Below are positions 33,360 through 41,885 of a DNA stretch of 64,000 nucleotides, in pieces; position 1 is the stretch's first letter, and each line of letters opens with the position of its first letter. Position numbers and translations under genes: made by a program. Source of the DNA: CAYWVR01 sp964461715 (GTDB lineage Bacteria > Planctomycetota > Phycisphaerae > FEN-1346); assembly GCA_964461715.1 (NCBI GenBank), contig CAYWVR010000009.1, forward strand, positions 1-64,000, read 5' to 3'. The notes beneath the pieces were generated by a model. The model did not search any database and had not been told where the DNA came from. It was given only the letters and a program-made list of their open reading frames with translations.

Positions 33360-34355
33360 TCAGAATGCCAGCGACGCGCCCAGCGTCACGCCCACGTTCT
33401 CGTACGACTCGTTGCCGATGTCGCCGGTGCACTGAGCGTAGACTTCGAGCTTCTCGGTCAGGAAGACGCGGACCTTCGCGCCGATGGTGAACCAGCAGTG
33501 ATCGGGATCCTCAAGCGGATCGGTGTTCGTGAATTCCTCCTGGAGGACCCGGTTCCAATCGAAGATGCCCGTGAGAATGCACTGCTCGCTCATGGCGTAG
33601 TTGAGGCGGTTCATGAGCACCAGCGTGCCGTCGCTCGAATCGTCATTCGGCGTGCCGCGCGTGTACTGGAAGTCCTGCCATCGCCAGACCATGGTCAGCG
33701 TGGAGTAGGCGGAGAAGGGGCCCTGCTGGTAGGCCGCGAGGCCCACGTAGGGGGCCACGACGTAGCTGTCGACCTCGGTCCGGACGCGGACGCCCGCTTG
33801 GCGGGTTCGCATGCTGGTGTCGCCGAAGGAGAACGAGGAGCCGAAGTAGAACTTGCCCACGTTCTTCGAGAGGAAGAAGGTGAAGGTGTTCGAGTCGCTG
33901 GTGGCGTCGATGTTGGGCGTGCCCGCGCCCGAGCCGCTCGTGTAATCGTACATCAGGCCGACGGTCACGTCCTCGACGCTGCGGAAGACCACGCCGAGCG
34001 TCCCGCCGTTCAGGTCCATGTCGAGGCCCTGGGTGCGGCGGTCGCGGTTGCTCGCGTAATGGTACTCGAAGAACCCCACCGGGTCCTCGAACCATCCGGA
34101 GGCCGGGGCCGGCTGAGGCTCGTCCTCGGCGGGAGCTGCGGCGGCGTGGATGCCGCTGTGGTTGTTCATCCCGTAGTTCAACGCCAGCGTCGGGGCCAGC
34201 AGCGACTGGCCGAAACTCGGCGCCGCCGGGTTGCCGGGGCCGTTAAAGTGGATGATCGATTCCACCGGCTCCACGGGCGTGGCCGAGGCCACGGCCGGCA
34301 TCAGCCCAAGCACCAAACCAGCCGTCAACACAGCCGCCAGAACGTGCGTTCGCAT
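33360..34355 (-). CDS. Outer-membrane beta-barrel protein (autotransporter-barrel-like)
   Basis: The 331-residue protein has a signal peptide (VLAAVLTAGLVLGLMPAVASA) and a C-terminal half of about 250 residues with alternating aromatic and polar strands (FYFGSSFSFG, VVAPYVGLAAYQQGPFSAYS, LEVYAQCTGDIG), ending LGASLAF with the terminal Phe used for Bam-dependent insertion. The start is the ATG preceded by AAGGAAGGAG; an in-frame ATG 15 codons upstream is rejected. Its role may be adhesion or porin-like. It supports a two-membrane envelope along with lpxB and kdsA. Confidence 0.8.
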   Translation of the reverse strand: MRTHVLAAVLTAGLVLGLMPAVASATPVEPVESIIHFNGPGNPAAPSFGQSLLAPTLALNYGMNNHSGIHAAAAPAEDEPQPAPASGWFEDPVGFFEYHYASNRDRRTQGLDMDLNGGTLGVVFRSVEDVTVGLMYDYTSGSGAGTPNIDATSDSNTFTFFLSKNVGKFYFGSSFSFGDTSMRTRQAGVRVRTEVDSYVVAPYVGLAAYQQGPFSAYSTLTMVWRWQDFQYTRGTPNDDSSDGTLVLMNRLNYAMSEQCILTGIFDWNRVLQEEFTNTDPLEDPDHCWFTIGAKVRVFLTEKLEVYAQCTGDIGNESYENVGVTLGASLAF

Positions 34356-34424
34356 TGGAACACTCCTTCCTTGGGCGGCCCTGACGGGGCCGCCCCCCAT
34401 GGAATTCCCAGAACTCAGCCGGCT

Positions 34425-34453
34425 AGTACAACCGCCTCCGTCGCCGGAAGCAA
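34425..34453 (-). promoter_or_regulatory. Promoter of the barrel-protein gene
   Basis: On the minus strand TTGCTT (34453-34448), 17 bases, TGTACT (34430-34425), about 70 bases upstream of the start. An A-rich run precedes the -35 and may act as an UP element. Confidence 0.5.
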
Positions 34454-34640
34454 CCTTTTTTTCGCCTTCTTAATCAAGTCTGAAAACTCGTCCAAACCCC
34501 TCCAGCCTCCGGTATCGGCGGTCGGCGGCATCCGTCTACAGAATTTCGGACTGCTTTTCTCCGGTCGATCAACCTCGTCGGACGCTTGGGCTGGTTCCGG
34601 CGGCGTCGGACCGGTAGACTGAGGCAGAAGGAGGCCGCCC

Positions 34641-35603
34641 ATGCGCATCCGCGTCTTCGTTGTCATCCTGCTGATCGTCGTCTCGGCCGTCGGTGCTGTT
34701 GGGGGCGAGGCGCCGGAGGCGGCCGTTCGCTTCGCGTTTCTCCACGTCAACGACAGCCACGGTCGCATCGAGCCCTATGTGCAGGGCGGCACGAGTGTGG
34801 GCGGCTACGCCCGGCTCGCGACCGCGGTCCGGGAGCAGCGGGCCAAGGGCGGCGTCGAGGGGCTCTTCCTCGTCCACGCGGGCGACCTCTTCAGCCGCGG
34901 CGACGCCTTGACGCGGCGAACCCTCGGGGCCGCGAACGTGGCCCTGCTCAATCACCTGAGATTTGACGCGTGGACGCCCGGAAACGGCGAGTTCTACGAC
35001 GGGGTGCCGAATCTCCGCAAGCGCATCGCCGAGGCGTCCTTTGCCGTCCTGACGGCCAACGTGGCCCTCAAGGAAACGGGGAAGTGTCTGGCCCGGCCCT
35101 ACGTCATCGAGCAGGCCGGTCCGGTGCGGGTGGCCGTCTTCGGCCTGTGCTTTGTGCGCACGGGGTACGCCTCGGCGAAGCCGCTCGATGTGGCCGATCC
35201 CGTCACCACGGCCCGCGAGCTCGTGCCGAGGCTGCGGAAGGAGGCCGACGTGGTCGTGGCCCTGACGCACCTGGGTATCGTGGCCGACCAGCTCCTCGTC
35301 GCCAACGTGCGGGGCCTGGACCTGGTCATCGGGGGCCATTCGCATACGAAGCTCTCGGCCGGGAAACGCGTCAAGGACCCCGACGGCCGAGAGGTCCTCA
35401 TCGTCCAGGCCGGCGATTACATGCAGTATCTCGGACGCGTGGACCTCGTTGCGGAGAAACACGGCGACGGCTACCGCGTCCAAGAGGCGCGGGCGCGGCT
35501 CATCGCCCTCGACGAGACCGTGACGCGCGATCCCGAGACGGCCTCTCGGGTGGCCGAGATGGCGGTGAAGGCGGGAGTCACGCCACCGGATACGGAGAAG
35601 TGA
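34641..35603 (+). CDS. Exported metallophosphatase, 5'-nucleotidase-like, with altered catalytic motif
   Basis: The 320-residue protein has a signal peptide (VFVVILLIVVSAVGAVG) and the calcineurin-like phosphoesterase motifs HVNDSHGRI, LVHAGDLFSRG, ALTHLG and IGGHSHT. The GNHE motif reads GNGE (114-117), so the His that normally assists catalysis is Gly. It lacks the C-terminal domain of UshA. Loss of the His suggests altered or lost phosphohydrolase activity, with metal binding kept. AAGGAGG precedes the ATG. The release-factor-like gene follows after 28 bases and may be co-transcribed. Confidence 0.85.
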   Translation: MRIRVFVVILLIVVSAVGAVGGEAPEAAVRFAFLHVNDSHGRIEPYVQGGTSVGGYARLATAVREQRAKGGVEGLFLVHAGDLFSRGDALTRRTLGAANVALLNHLRFDAWTPGNGEFYDGVPNLRKRIAEASFAVLTANVALKETGKCLARPYVIEQAGPVRVAVFGLCFVRTGYASAKPLDVADPVTTARELVPRLRKEADVVVALTHLGIVADQLLVANVRGLDLVIGGHSHTKLSAGKRVKDPDGREVLIVQAGDYMQYLGRVDLVAEKHGDGYRVQEARARLIALDETVTRDPETASRVAEMAVKAGVTPPDTEK

Positions 35604-35631
35604 GGTTCGACGTTCCGGAGAGCCAATCGGC

Positions 35632-36165
35632 ATGCCTATGGAAGCAAGCCGGCGCGACGCGTATCTGACGGCCTCGGACGAGGCCCTGCTTCGCGACTCG
35701 ACGGTCGAGACCTACCGGGCGAGCGGTCCGGGCGGTCAGCACCGCAACAAGACGGAGTCGGCGGTCCGTCTGACGCACGGGCCGACGGGCGTCGTGGTCA
35801 CGGCGACGGAGCGCCGCAGCCAGCACCGGAACCGCCGCAAGGCCGTCCACCGCCTGCGGCGGGCCATCGCCATGGAAGTCCGGGCCGAGGCGGACCCCGC
35901 GCTCCTGCCGCGCGGCGAGATGGCCGAGGCCGTCGCCGGCGACGCCTGGCCGCGCCTGCCCCGGCGGCCCGCCGCGTATCTCGTGGTGGCGGCCCGGGCG
36001 CTGGACCGCCTGGACGCCGCCGCGGGGCGGGCGAGCGCCGCCGCCGCGGGCTTGGGCGTCTCGACGGCCTCCTTCGTCAAGTTCCTCTCGCTCGATGACG
36101 ACCTGTGGCAAGAGGCGAACCGCATCCGGGTCGAATTAGGCGAGAAACCGCTGAGGAAGCCCTGA
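35632..36165 (+). CDS. Short release-factor-like protein with GGQ motif
   Basis: The 177-residue protein contains the peptidyl-tRNA hydrolysis motif GPGGQHRNKTESAVRLTH (GGQ at 34-36) and THGPTGVVVTATERRSQHRN, but no codon-recognition domain of RF1 or RF2. Such proteins (ArfB, RF-H or planctomycete variants) rescue stalled ribosomes. A basic end, usual in ArfB, is weak here. The ATG at 35632 has GGAGAG upstream; ATG 35641 is possible. It may be co-transcribed with the metallophosphatase gene. Confidence 0.85.
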   Translation: MPMEASRRDAYLTASDEALLRDSTVETYRASGPGGQHRNKTESAVRLTHGPTGVVVTATERRSQHRNRRKAVHRLRRAIAMEVRAEADPALLPRGEMAEAVAGDAWPRLPRRPAAYLVVAARALDRLDAAAGRASAAAAGLGVSTASFVKFLSLDDDLWQEANRIRVELGEKPLRKP

Positions 36166-36182
36166 GACCCGCCCGTCTCAGG
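36161..36182. terminator. Short inverted repeat between convergent genes
   Basis: CCTGAGAC (36161-36168) and GTCTCAGG (36175-36182) form an eight-base perfect stem with a six-base loop. It includes the stop of the release-factor-like gene and ends just before the stop of kdsA, so it may stop transcription from both sides. No T tract. Confidence 0.5.
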
Positions 36183-36183
36183 C

Positions 36184-37008
36184 CTATCGACACGCCTCTC
36201 GAATCCGCAGGCACGTCTCCAAGAGTCCCTCGACGTCGGCCAGCGCGACGGAGTTCGGGCCGTCGCAGAGGGCTTTCTCGGGCTCCGGATGGACCTCCAG
36301 GAAGAGGCCGTCGGCCCCGGCGGCGACGGCGGCCCGGGCGAGGACCGTCGCCAGGAGCCGGTTGCCGCCCGTCCTGCACCCCAGCCCACCCGGTTGCTGG
36401 ACGCTGTGCGTCGCGTCGAAGACCACGGGTCGCCCGAGGGAGGCCAGTTCCGGCAGGCCTGCCATGTCGACGACCAGCCGGTTGTAGCCGAAGCTCGTCC
36501 CGCGCTCCGTCACGAGGATGTTCTCGGCCCCGGTGTCGGCGGCCTTCGCGACGACGTGGGCCATGTCCCAGGGGGCCAGGAACGGGCCCTTCTTCAGGTT
36601 GACCGCGCGTCCGTGCGTTGCGGCGGCGACGATGAGGTCCGTCTGGCGACACAGGAAGGCGGGCACCTGGAGGCAATCGACCACCGCCCCTGCCGCCTTC
36701 GCCTGCTGCGGCCCGTGGACGTCCGTGAGGACGGGCACGTTGAACTCGCGGCGGACGTCGGCCAGGACCTCGATCCCTTCCTCCGGCCCCGGCCCGCGGA
36801 AGCTCTCGACGCTCGTGCGGTTGGCCTTGTCGTAGCTGGCCTTGAAGACGTAGGGGATCTCCAGGCGCGCGGCCGCCCGGGCCACGTGTTCCGCGATGCG
36901 GCGGCAGAGGTCGGCGCTCTCGATGACGCAGGGCCCGGCGATCAGGAAGAGGCGGTCCGGGCCGAGACGCTGCGTCCCCACCGTGGCTTCGCGACGCGTC
37001 GCGGGCAT
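36184..37008 (-). CDS. kdsA: 3-deoxy-D-manno-octulosonate 8-phosphate synthase
   Basis: The 274-residue enzyme joins phosphoenolpyruvate and arabinose-5-phosphate to form KDO-8-phosphate for lipopolysaccharide. Motifs: LIAGPCVIES, FKASYDKANRTS, SFRGPGPEEG, VPVLTDVHGP, FLCRQTDL, VNLKKGPFLAPWDM, FDATHSVQQPGG and LEVHPEPEKALCDGPN. The start is ATG 37008 with AAGGAGG upstream; an in-frame start 56 codons earlier overlaps the upstream gene. It lies 22 bases after the lipid kinase gene. With lpxB it shows an LPS-type envelope. Confidence 0.97.
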   Translation of the reverse strand: MPATRREATVGTQRLGPDRLFLIAGPCVIESADLCRRIAEHVARAAARLEIPYVFKASYDKANRTSVESFRGPGPEEGIEVLADVRREFNVPVLTDVHGPQQAKAAGAVVDCLQVPAFLCRQTDLIVAAATHGRAVNLKKGPFLAPWDMAHVVAKAADTGAENILVTERGTSFGYNRLVVDMAGLPELASLGRPVVFDATHSVQQPGGLGCRTGGNRLLATVLARAAVAAGADGLFLEVHPEPEKALCDGPNSVALADVEGLLETCLRIREACR

Positions 37009-37030
37009 GGCTCCCTCCTTCCGTGCTCTC

Positions 37031-37927
37031 TCACGGCATCTCGGGCGGCAGAAGCAGCCACACCGATTTCGGCCGCACCGTAAACACGACCGGCGTCTCG
37101 GCGACGGCGTCGCCGTCGATCTGGACGGGAACGCCGGTCTCGGCGCTGGTGACCTCGATCCGCCGACCCCGGGCATAGGCCACCTGCGGGTGGTCCATGT
37201 GCCGCCCCAGCTTTGCCCGGAGGCCCATGGCCAGAAAGCCCAAACGCGATCGCGTCCGGAAGGCCGCTACGTCCAGCAATCCGTCGTCGGCGACGGCCCG
37301 GGCGCAGAGGCGCAGGCCGTCGGCGTACCGGGGCGTGTTGCCGAGCATGACCGTTGCGGCATCGTCGCACAGCGTCCGTCCGTCGACGGTCACCGTGAGC
37401 CGTGGGAACGGGTAGGTCGCGAGGAGCCGCGCCATCGGGCCGTAGTAGGCGGCCCGCGTGATCGGTCCGTCGCGGTCGGCGTGAACAGCCCGGGTCACCG
37501 CCGCGTCAAATCCCACGCCGGCGAACATCAGAAACGGGCGGCCGTCGCAGGCGCCGACGTCCAGGAGGGCGCGGCGGCCGTTCTGGATGGTGTGGAGGGC
37601 GGCCTTGGCGGTCGGCACGAACCCGAAGGTCTTCGCGAGCACGTTCTCGGTGCCGCACGGGATCGCCGCGAAGGGTATCCGCCGCCCGACCAATCCCGCG
37701 CCGACCTCCCGGTGGGTGCCGTCGCCGCCGATGCTCAGGACGCACAGCGACTCGTCCGGCGCTTCGGCCGCCAGGTCCCGGGCGCTGCCGCCGTTCTTCA
37801 GCGGACAGACGTCGATGGAAAAACGGCGGCCTTCGAGGTGGCGAATCAGGTCCCGGACCAGCACGTCGGCCCGGCCGCGCCCCGACAGGGGGTTGTAGAT
37901 GATGCGCACAAGACCGGGTTGAGCCAC
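37031..37927 (-). CDS. Diacylglycerol/lipid kinase-like protein (DagK/YegS family)
   Basis: The 298-residue protein has RIIYNPLSGRG, the nucleotide motif SIGGDGT (GGDGT 67-71), PCGTEN (89-94), GVGFDA and VPVQIDGDAV. These belong to the soluble bacterial lipid kinases that phosphorylate diacylglycerol, phosphatidylglycerol or similar lipids. The canonical PxGTxN loop is PCGTEN. A GTG start is used with GGAGACAGG upstream. It is transcribed first in a two-gene operon with kdsA, an arrangement that fits envelope lipid work. Confidence 0.9.
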   Translation of the reverse strand: MAQPGLVRIIYNPLSGRGRADVLVRDLIRHLEGRRFSIDVCPLKNGGSARDLAAEAPDESLCVLSIGGDGTHREVGAGLVGRRIPFAAIPCGTENVLAKTFGFVPTAKAALHTIQNGRRALLDVGACDGRPFLMFAGVGFDAAVTRAVHADRDGPITRAAYYGPMARLLATYPFPRLTVTVDGRTLCDDAATVMLGNTPRYADGLRLCARAVADDGLLDVAAFRTRSRLGFLAMGLRAKLGRHMDHPQVAYARGRRIEVTSAETGVPVQIDGDAVAETPVVFTVRPKSVWLLLPPEMP

Positions 37928-37962
37928 GTCCTGTCTCCGGGGATCGCTGCGACAGCCGGACG

Positions 37963-37991
37963 ATTATACGGGGGCCCGCGGGGCGTTCCAG
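37963..37991 (-). promoter_or_regulatory. Promoter of the lipid kinase-kdsA operon
   Basis: On the minus strand CTGGAA (37991-37986), 17 bases, a perfect TATAAT (37968-37963). The -35 is poor. It lies back to back with a plus-strand candidate promoter for the PDZ gene. Confidence 0.55.
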
Positions 37992-38002
37992 CCCAAAAGC
38001 TG

Positions 38003-38031
38003 TTTCGCACCGGTGATGGGTGCGGTATGAT
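38003..38031 (+). promoter_or_regulatory. Candidate promoter of the PDZ operon
   Basis: TTTCGC (38003-38008), 17 bases, TATGAT (38026-38031), 32 bases before the ATG. The -10 matches five of six; the -35 only three. Confidence 0.4.
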
Positions 38032-38063
38032 GGACACGGGAGTGCGACGAAAGGAGACTTGCC

Positions 38064-39107
38064 ATGCGGCACGTAACGTATCCGGGACGGGGACCGGCGG
38101 CGCTTGCCGTCCTCTTGGCCGTGGCCGGCGCGGCCGAGGCCCGGGCGGAGCTTGAGCTCGAGGCCCCCGCCGTGGGCGGCCGGCCCACCCTCGGCATCAT
38201 GGTGGCCGATCTGACCGAGGAAGCCACCGAGGAGGCCGGCGTCGACGCCGGGGCGCTGGTGCGCCAGGTCCTGCCGGGCAGCCCCGCCGCCAAGGCCAAG
38301 ATCCGGGCGGGCGACGTCATCGTGGCCTTCGGCGACCGCCGCGTCGAGACGCCCCGCGACGTGGTCGAGGCCGTGGCCGCGAGTGAGGTCGGACGCCGGG
38401 TTGAGGTCGTCCTCTTCCGAGGCGGCAAGCGGCGGACGGTGGGCGTCGAGCCGGCGGCGCGTACCCTCATGGGTGTGCCTCATCCGGAGGAAACGCCCGG
38501 TGGCGACGGGGAGGCCGAAGAGGCCTACCTCGGGGTGGCCGCGGCCCACCTTCCGGAGGAAATGAAGGCCATCAGCGGAGCCGACGCGGGCGTTCTGGTC
38601 AACGAGGTCATCTCCGAGAGTCCCGCGGCCCGGGCGGGCCTTCTGCCGGGCGACGTCATCACCGTCCTCGACGGCGAGGACGTGACGGAGCCCGGGGATT
38701 TCTCCCGGCGGATCCGGGCCCGCAGGCCCGGCGAAACGGTCTCCATCACGTATTACCGGATGGGGGAGCGCGGCCGGACGAAGGTGAAGCTGGGCCGGCG
38801 CGCCTCGGTCGAGGAGGCCCTGCCGGAGGAGGACTGGGGCCTGCCGGAGGAGCTGCGGCGTCAGATCCCCGAGTTGCGCGAGTACCTCGAGCGCCTCGGC
38901 CCGCGGATCGAGGACTGGATGGGCCGGTGGCGCCGGGACCCGGGGCCGGCGCCGCAGTTTGAGCCCGGCGAACCGCCGGAGGCGGGGGAGCCCTACGGCG
39001 TCGGCAAGGACATCGGCCGCATCCTCGAACGCCTCGAGCAGATCGAGGCGCGTCTGGAGCAGATCGAGCGGCGCCTGGACCGAATGGACCGGCGGGGAAA
39101 CCGGTAG
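38064..39107 (+). CDS. Exported protein with two PDZ domains and a C-terminal coiled coil
   Basis: The 347-residue protein has a signal peptide (GPAALAVLLAVAGAAEARA) and two PDZ domains: about 40-130 (LGIMVADL, VLPGSPAAKAKIRAGDVIVAF) and about 155-245 (LGVAAAHLP, VISESPAARAGLLPGDVITV). There is no protease domain, unlike DegP or Ctp. The last 30 residues form a regular heptad (ILERLEQIEARLEQIERRLD) likely to oligomerise. It may bind protein C-termini as a periplasmic scaffold. AAAGGAG precedes the ATG. It heads an operon with a small exported protein and a BatA-like protein. Confidence 0.88.
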   Translation: MRHVTYPGRGPAALAVLLAVAGAAEARAELELEAPAVGGRPTLGIMVADLTEEATEEAGVDAGALVRQVLPGSPAAKAKIRAGDVIVAFGDRRVETPRDVVEAVAASEVGRRVEVVLFRGGKRRTVGVEPAARTLMGVPHPEETPGGDGEAEEAYLGVAAAHLPEEMKAISGADAGVLVNEVISESPAARAGLLPGDVITVLDGEDVTEPGDFSRRIRARRPGETVSITYYRMGERGRTKVKLGRRASVEEALPEEDWGLPEELRRQIPELREYLERLGPRIEDWMGRWRRDPGPAPQFEPGEPPEAGEPYGVGKDIGRILERLEQIEARLEQIERRLDRMDRRGNR

Positions 39108-39154
39108 CCGATTCGCGTCCAGACCCTCACCAAGTACGGGGCGGGAGGAACGCC

Positions 39155-39664
39155 ATGAGACGCACACTCGTTTGGACGGCGCTGGCCGCGGCCCTGGCGC
39201 TGGGGGTCGCCGTCGAGGGCGGGGAACCCCGCGCGCCGGCCGAGCCGACGCGCCCGGCGGTCATCGCCGAAACGAAAATGCCCACGATCGACCCGCCGCC
39301 CCCCATCCCCGAGCCCGAGGTCCCGCCGATCCCCCCCGTGGGCGATGACCCCTTCAAGCCGGGCCCCAGGCCTGAGCCGAAGGACCCCGGGCCCGGACTC
39401 ATCGAGGAGGGCAAACGCCTCTTCAACCGCGAGGGCCGCCTGGCGGTCGGGCCGGGCCTGGAGCCGGAATTCGTGTTCGATTCCGGCGACGCGCCCATGC
39501 GGCTCGTCCCCTGCGCGTGGCGCGAGCACATCGAGAACTTGTCGAAGTTCGGAAAGCTGGATATCCGCTGGCGCGTTTCCGGTGTCGCGACGGTTTACCG
39601 CGGTCGCAACTACCTGCTCCTGACGAAGGCGATCCGCATGCGGCCTGAGGAGGAGAACCTGTAG
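39155..39664 (+). CDS. Small exported Pro-rich protein
   Basis: The 169-residue protein has a signal peptide (LVWTALAAALALGVAVEGG), a Pro-rich stretch (IDPPPPIPEPEVPPIPP) and a folded C-terminal half with MRLVPCAWREHIENLSKFG and VATVYRGRNYLLLTKAIRM. The YRGRNYLLL ending resembles one I recall in planctomycete hypothetical proteins, without function. It lies 47 bases after the PDZ gene and 27 before the BatA-like gene, so all three are probably one transcript. Confidence 0.7.
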   Translation: MRRTLVWTALAAALALGVAVEGGEPRAPAEPTRPAVIAETKMPTIDPPPPIPEPEVPPIPPVGDDPFKPGPRPEPKDPGPGLIEEGKRLFNREGRLAVGPGLEPEFVFDSGDAPMRLVPCAWREHIENLSKFGKLDIRWRVSGVATVYRGRNYLLLTKAIRMRPEEENL

Positions 39665-39691
39665 CCGGGCTTTGGGAGGATTCTTCGCCGC

Positions 39692-41383
39692 ATGGTGCTG
39701 CTCGCTCCGTGGTCGCTGGTGGGACTGGCGCTGGTCCCGGCGGTGCTTCTGTGGGGTCTGCTCGCGCCGCGTGGGCGACGGGTGGTGGTCGGAGGACTGA
39801 TGCTGTGGCGGCGGGCCCTCGGGGCGGGTCCCGCCGGGCGCCCGACGGCCCGCTCCCGCCTCCGGAATCCACTCATCTGGCTCGACACCGCAGCCCTGAC
39901 GCTCGTGATCCTGGCGTGCGCTCGCCCGGCCTTCGAGACCTCTCGCTCCGTCGACCCCGTCGCCACCGTGGTTCTCGATCGAACCGCCAGTCTCGCCCTG
40001 CATCCGGACCGCAACGCGGGGGAACCGCTTCGGGAGGCGCCCGAGGCCATCCTGGCCTCCCCTGTGCGGGTCGTCGGCGTCCCCGCCGCGGGTCTGGGTG
40101 AAGTGCCGGCCGTCGTTGCGCTGAGGGAGATTCTGGACGACACGCGAGAGGCCTACCGGCCCGTCCTGGCCGAAGGCGACGTCTACGCGGCGGCGGTCGC
40201 CGCGGGGGCGCGGCGGCCGGAAGAGCCGGTCCTCGTCCTGACAGACGCTGCCCCCGAGCGGCCGCTCCCCGAGAACGTGTACGTCTTTGCCCCCGGCGTG
40301 AGGGCCCGCCCGGCGGCCCTGGAGCGTGTGGCCGGCCGGGTCGGCGACGGGCGATGGTGGCTGCTGGTCCGGGCCGCGGCGCAAGCGCCGGGCCCGTGGG
40401 CCCTGTACGCGACCGCCGAAGGGGAGCCGCTGCGCAGCGTCCCGGGCTTCTTGACCGAGGCGGGCTCGGTCGAGCGCGTCTTCGAGTTCGCCGGCGCCGG
40501 GCCTCGCGAGTTGGCCGTCGAGCTGCGCGGGCCGGACGGCAGCGCGGCGCCCGACGGGCGGGCGTACCTGGTGCGTGAAGAGGCCCGTGCGATCGCCGTC
40601 CTGCTCGTGGGGGACACCGCCCAACCGCTCCGTCGGGCCCTCGATGCCGCAGGCGGCGTGCGGGTCTTCCCAGGCGACGCGGCCGAGCCGGCCCCGGCGG
40701 GCCTTGACCTCGTCGTGGCGACGCGTGCCGGCTTGCCGCCCGGATGGGCAAAGCCCGCCGTCTTCGTCGAGCCGCCCGCGCCTGCCTCGCCGCTCGTCCC
40801 GACGGAGGGAACCGTGGGCGCCCCGTGGCAGGTGTCCGCGGGGCATCCCTTGGCCGACGCGCTCTACCTGCCGGGTCCCGCGAACGTAACGGCCCGCCGC
40901 TACGAGGTGACCGGCGGGGATGTGGTCGTGGGCACGCGACAGGCCCCGCTGATGGTCGCGTACGAGACGGACGGAGCGCGGCGGCTGGCGGTCCTGTTTG
41001 CCCTCGACCGCGAGGCGAGCGACTGGCCCGACCGGCCCGGTTTCCCGGTCTTCTGGCGTCGGGCCGTGCGGTGGCTCGTGCCGCAAGGGGCCGGCGAGGC
41101 CCGATACGTCACGCATCGCCCGTGGTCGCGGCTGCCGGACGGGAGCCTGGCGCCGGGGCGACCGGGCTTTTACGGGGAGGGAAAGGCACGCATCGGCGTC
41201 AGCTTCATCGGGTCGGCGGAATCGTTCGTCTCGGCTCCGGCGCAGAACGACACCGAGGCCGCGCTCCAGGCCCTCGACGTGGCCCGTGGCGCAGCGGAAC
41301 GGGCGACGTTGGTCGATCTCTGGCCCCTTCTGGCGGGTGCGGCGGTGGTCGTGCTGGTGGCCCGGGCGTGGGTGGCCCGATGA
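39692..41383 (+). CDS. BatA-like membrane protein with degenerate vWA region
   Basis: The 563-residue protein has two N-terminal membrane helices (APWSLVGLALVPAVLLWGLL; IWLDTAALTLVILACARPAF) of the aerotolerance-regulator/BatA N-terminal type, a large exported part and a C-terminal helix (LWPLLAGAAVVVLVARAWVA). A vWA-like strand VATVVLDRTASLAL lacks the full MIDAS DxSxS pattern. The rest has an Ala/Pro/Gly-rich beta region and a glutamine-amidotransferase-like strand pattern. No MoxR or DUF58 partner is adjacent. Its stop overlaps the ATG of the next gene. Confidence 0.75.
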   Translation: MVLLAPWSLVGLALVPAVLLWGLLAPRGRRVVVGGLMLWRRALGAGPAGRPTARSRLRNPLIWLDTAALTLVILACARPAFETSRSVDPVATVVLDRTASLALHPDRNAGEPLREAPEAILASPVRVVGVPAAGLGEVPAVVALREILDDTREAYRPVLAEGDVYAAAVAAGARRPEEPVLVLTDAAPERPLPENVYVFAPGVRARPAALERVAGRVGDGRWWLLVRAAAQAPGPWALYATAEGEPLRSVPGFLTEAGSVERVFEFAGAGPRELAVELRGPDGSAAPDGRAYLVREEARAIAVLLVGDTAQPLRRALDAAGGVRVFPGDAAEPAPAGLDLVVATRAGLPPGWAKPAVFVEPPAPASPLVPTEGTVGAPWQVSAGHPLADALYLPGPANVTARRYEVTGGDVVVGTRQAPLMVAYETDGARRLAVLFALDREASDWPDRPGFPVFWRRAVRWLVPQGAGEARYVTHRPWSRLPDGSLAPGRPGFYGEGKARIGVSFIGSAESFVSAPAQNDTEAALQALDVARGAAERATLVDLWPLLAGAAVVVLVARAWVAR

Positions 41384-41850
41384 CCGGGGCGGGGGAGTTC
41401 GACGGCGGGGTGTACGTGGTCCTGTTCGCCCTGGCGCAGCGGCGGACGATCCAAGTTGGCCGCCTCGGGCGGTTCGCGTTCGAGCCGGGCACGTACGCCT
41501 ATGCCGGCAGCGCCCAACGGGGCTTGGCGGCGCGGCTCGCGCGGCACGGACGGCGGCGGAAGCCGCTCCGATGGCACGTAGACTACCTCGCCCGCCATGC
41601 CGCCCTTGTCGAGACGTACGCCTGGCGCTGGCCGAAGCGTGCGGAGTGCCTGCTGGCCGAGGCCTTGGCGGCCCTGCCCGGGGCCGCGAGGATCGTCCCC
41701 GGGTTCGGGGCCTCGGATTGCCGCTGCGCGGGCCACGTGGTTCGGCTGGAGGGCGGGATCGACGCCAGGCGCGTTGCCCGGGAAGTCGAGAAGGCCCTCG
41801 GGACCACGGAACCCGCTAAACGCTTGACAGTGGGGGGCGGGCCGACTTAG
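41380..41850 (+). CDS. GIY-YIG-like DUF123 domain protein
   Basis: The 156-residue protein has the DUF123 pattern: VYVVLFALAQRRTIQVGRLG, GTYAYAGSAQRGLAARLARH, WHVDYLARHA, ECLLAEAL and a C-terminal GFGASDCRCAGHVVRL. DUF123 is a GIY-YIG relative found alone or fused to endonuclease III. In GIY-YIG terms Gly-Thr-Tyr-Ala-Tyr-Ala-Gly-Ser replaces the usual tracts. A nucleic-acid role is likely, its exact activity unknown. The ATG overlaps the previous stop (ATGA), showing coupling, but functional linkage to the membrane protein is unclear. Confidence 0.88.
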   Translation: MTGAGEFDGGVYVVLFALAQRRTIQVGRLGRFAFEPGTYAYAGSAQRGLAARLARHGRRRKPLRWHVDYLARHAALVETYAWRWPKRAECLLAEALAALPGAARIVPGFGASDCRCAGHVVRLEGGIDARRVAREVEKALGTTEPAKRLTVGGGPT

Positions 41851-41853
41851 GAT
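41824..41853 (+). promoter_or_regulatory. Promoter of the STAS-HATPase-STAS operon
   Basis: Perfect TTGACA (41824-41829), 18 bases, TAGGAT (41848-41853). It lies inside the last codons of the DUF123 gene and starts a transcript about 25 bases before ATG 41886. Confidence 0.65.
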
Positions 41854-41885
41854 TCCTCGCGGGGCCCCTCAGGCGGGACGGGACC

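Noticed and set aside
37009..37176. Longer kdsA starting at 37176
   Set aside because: It overlaps the lipid kinase gene and adds Arg/Cys-rich residues not found in KdsA; ATG 37008 has AAGGAGG.
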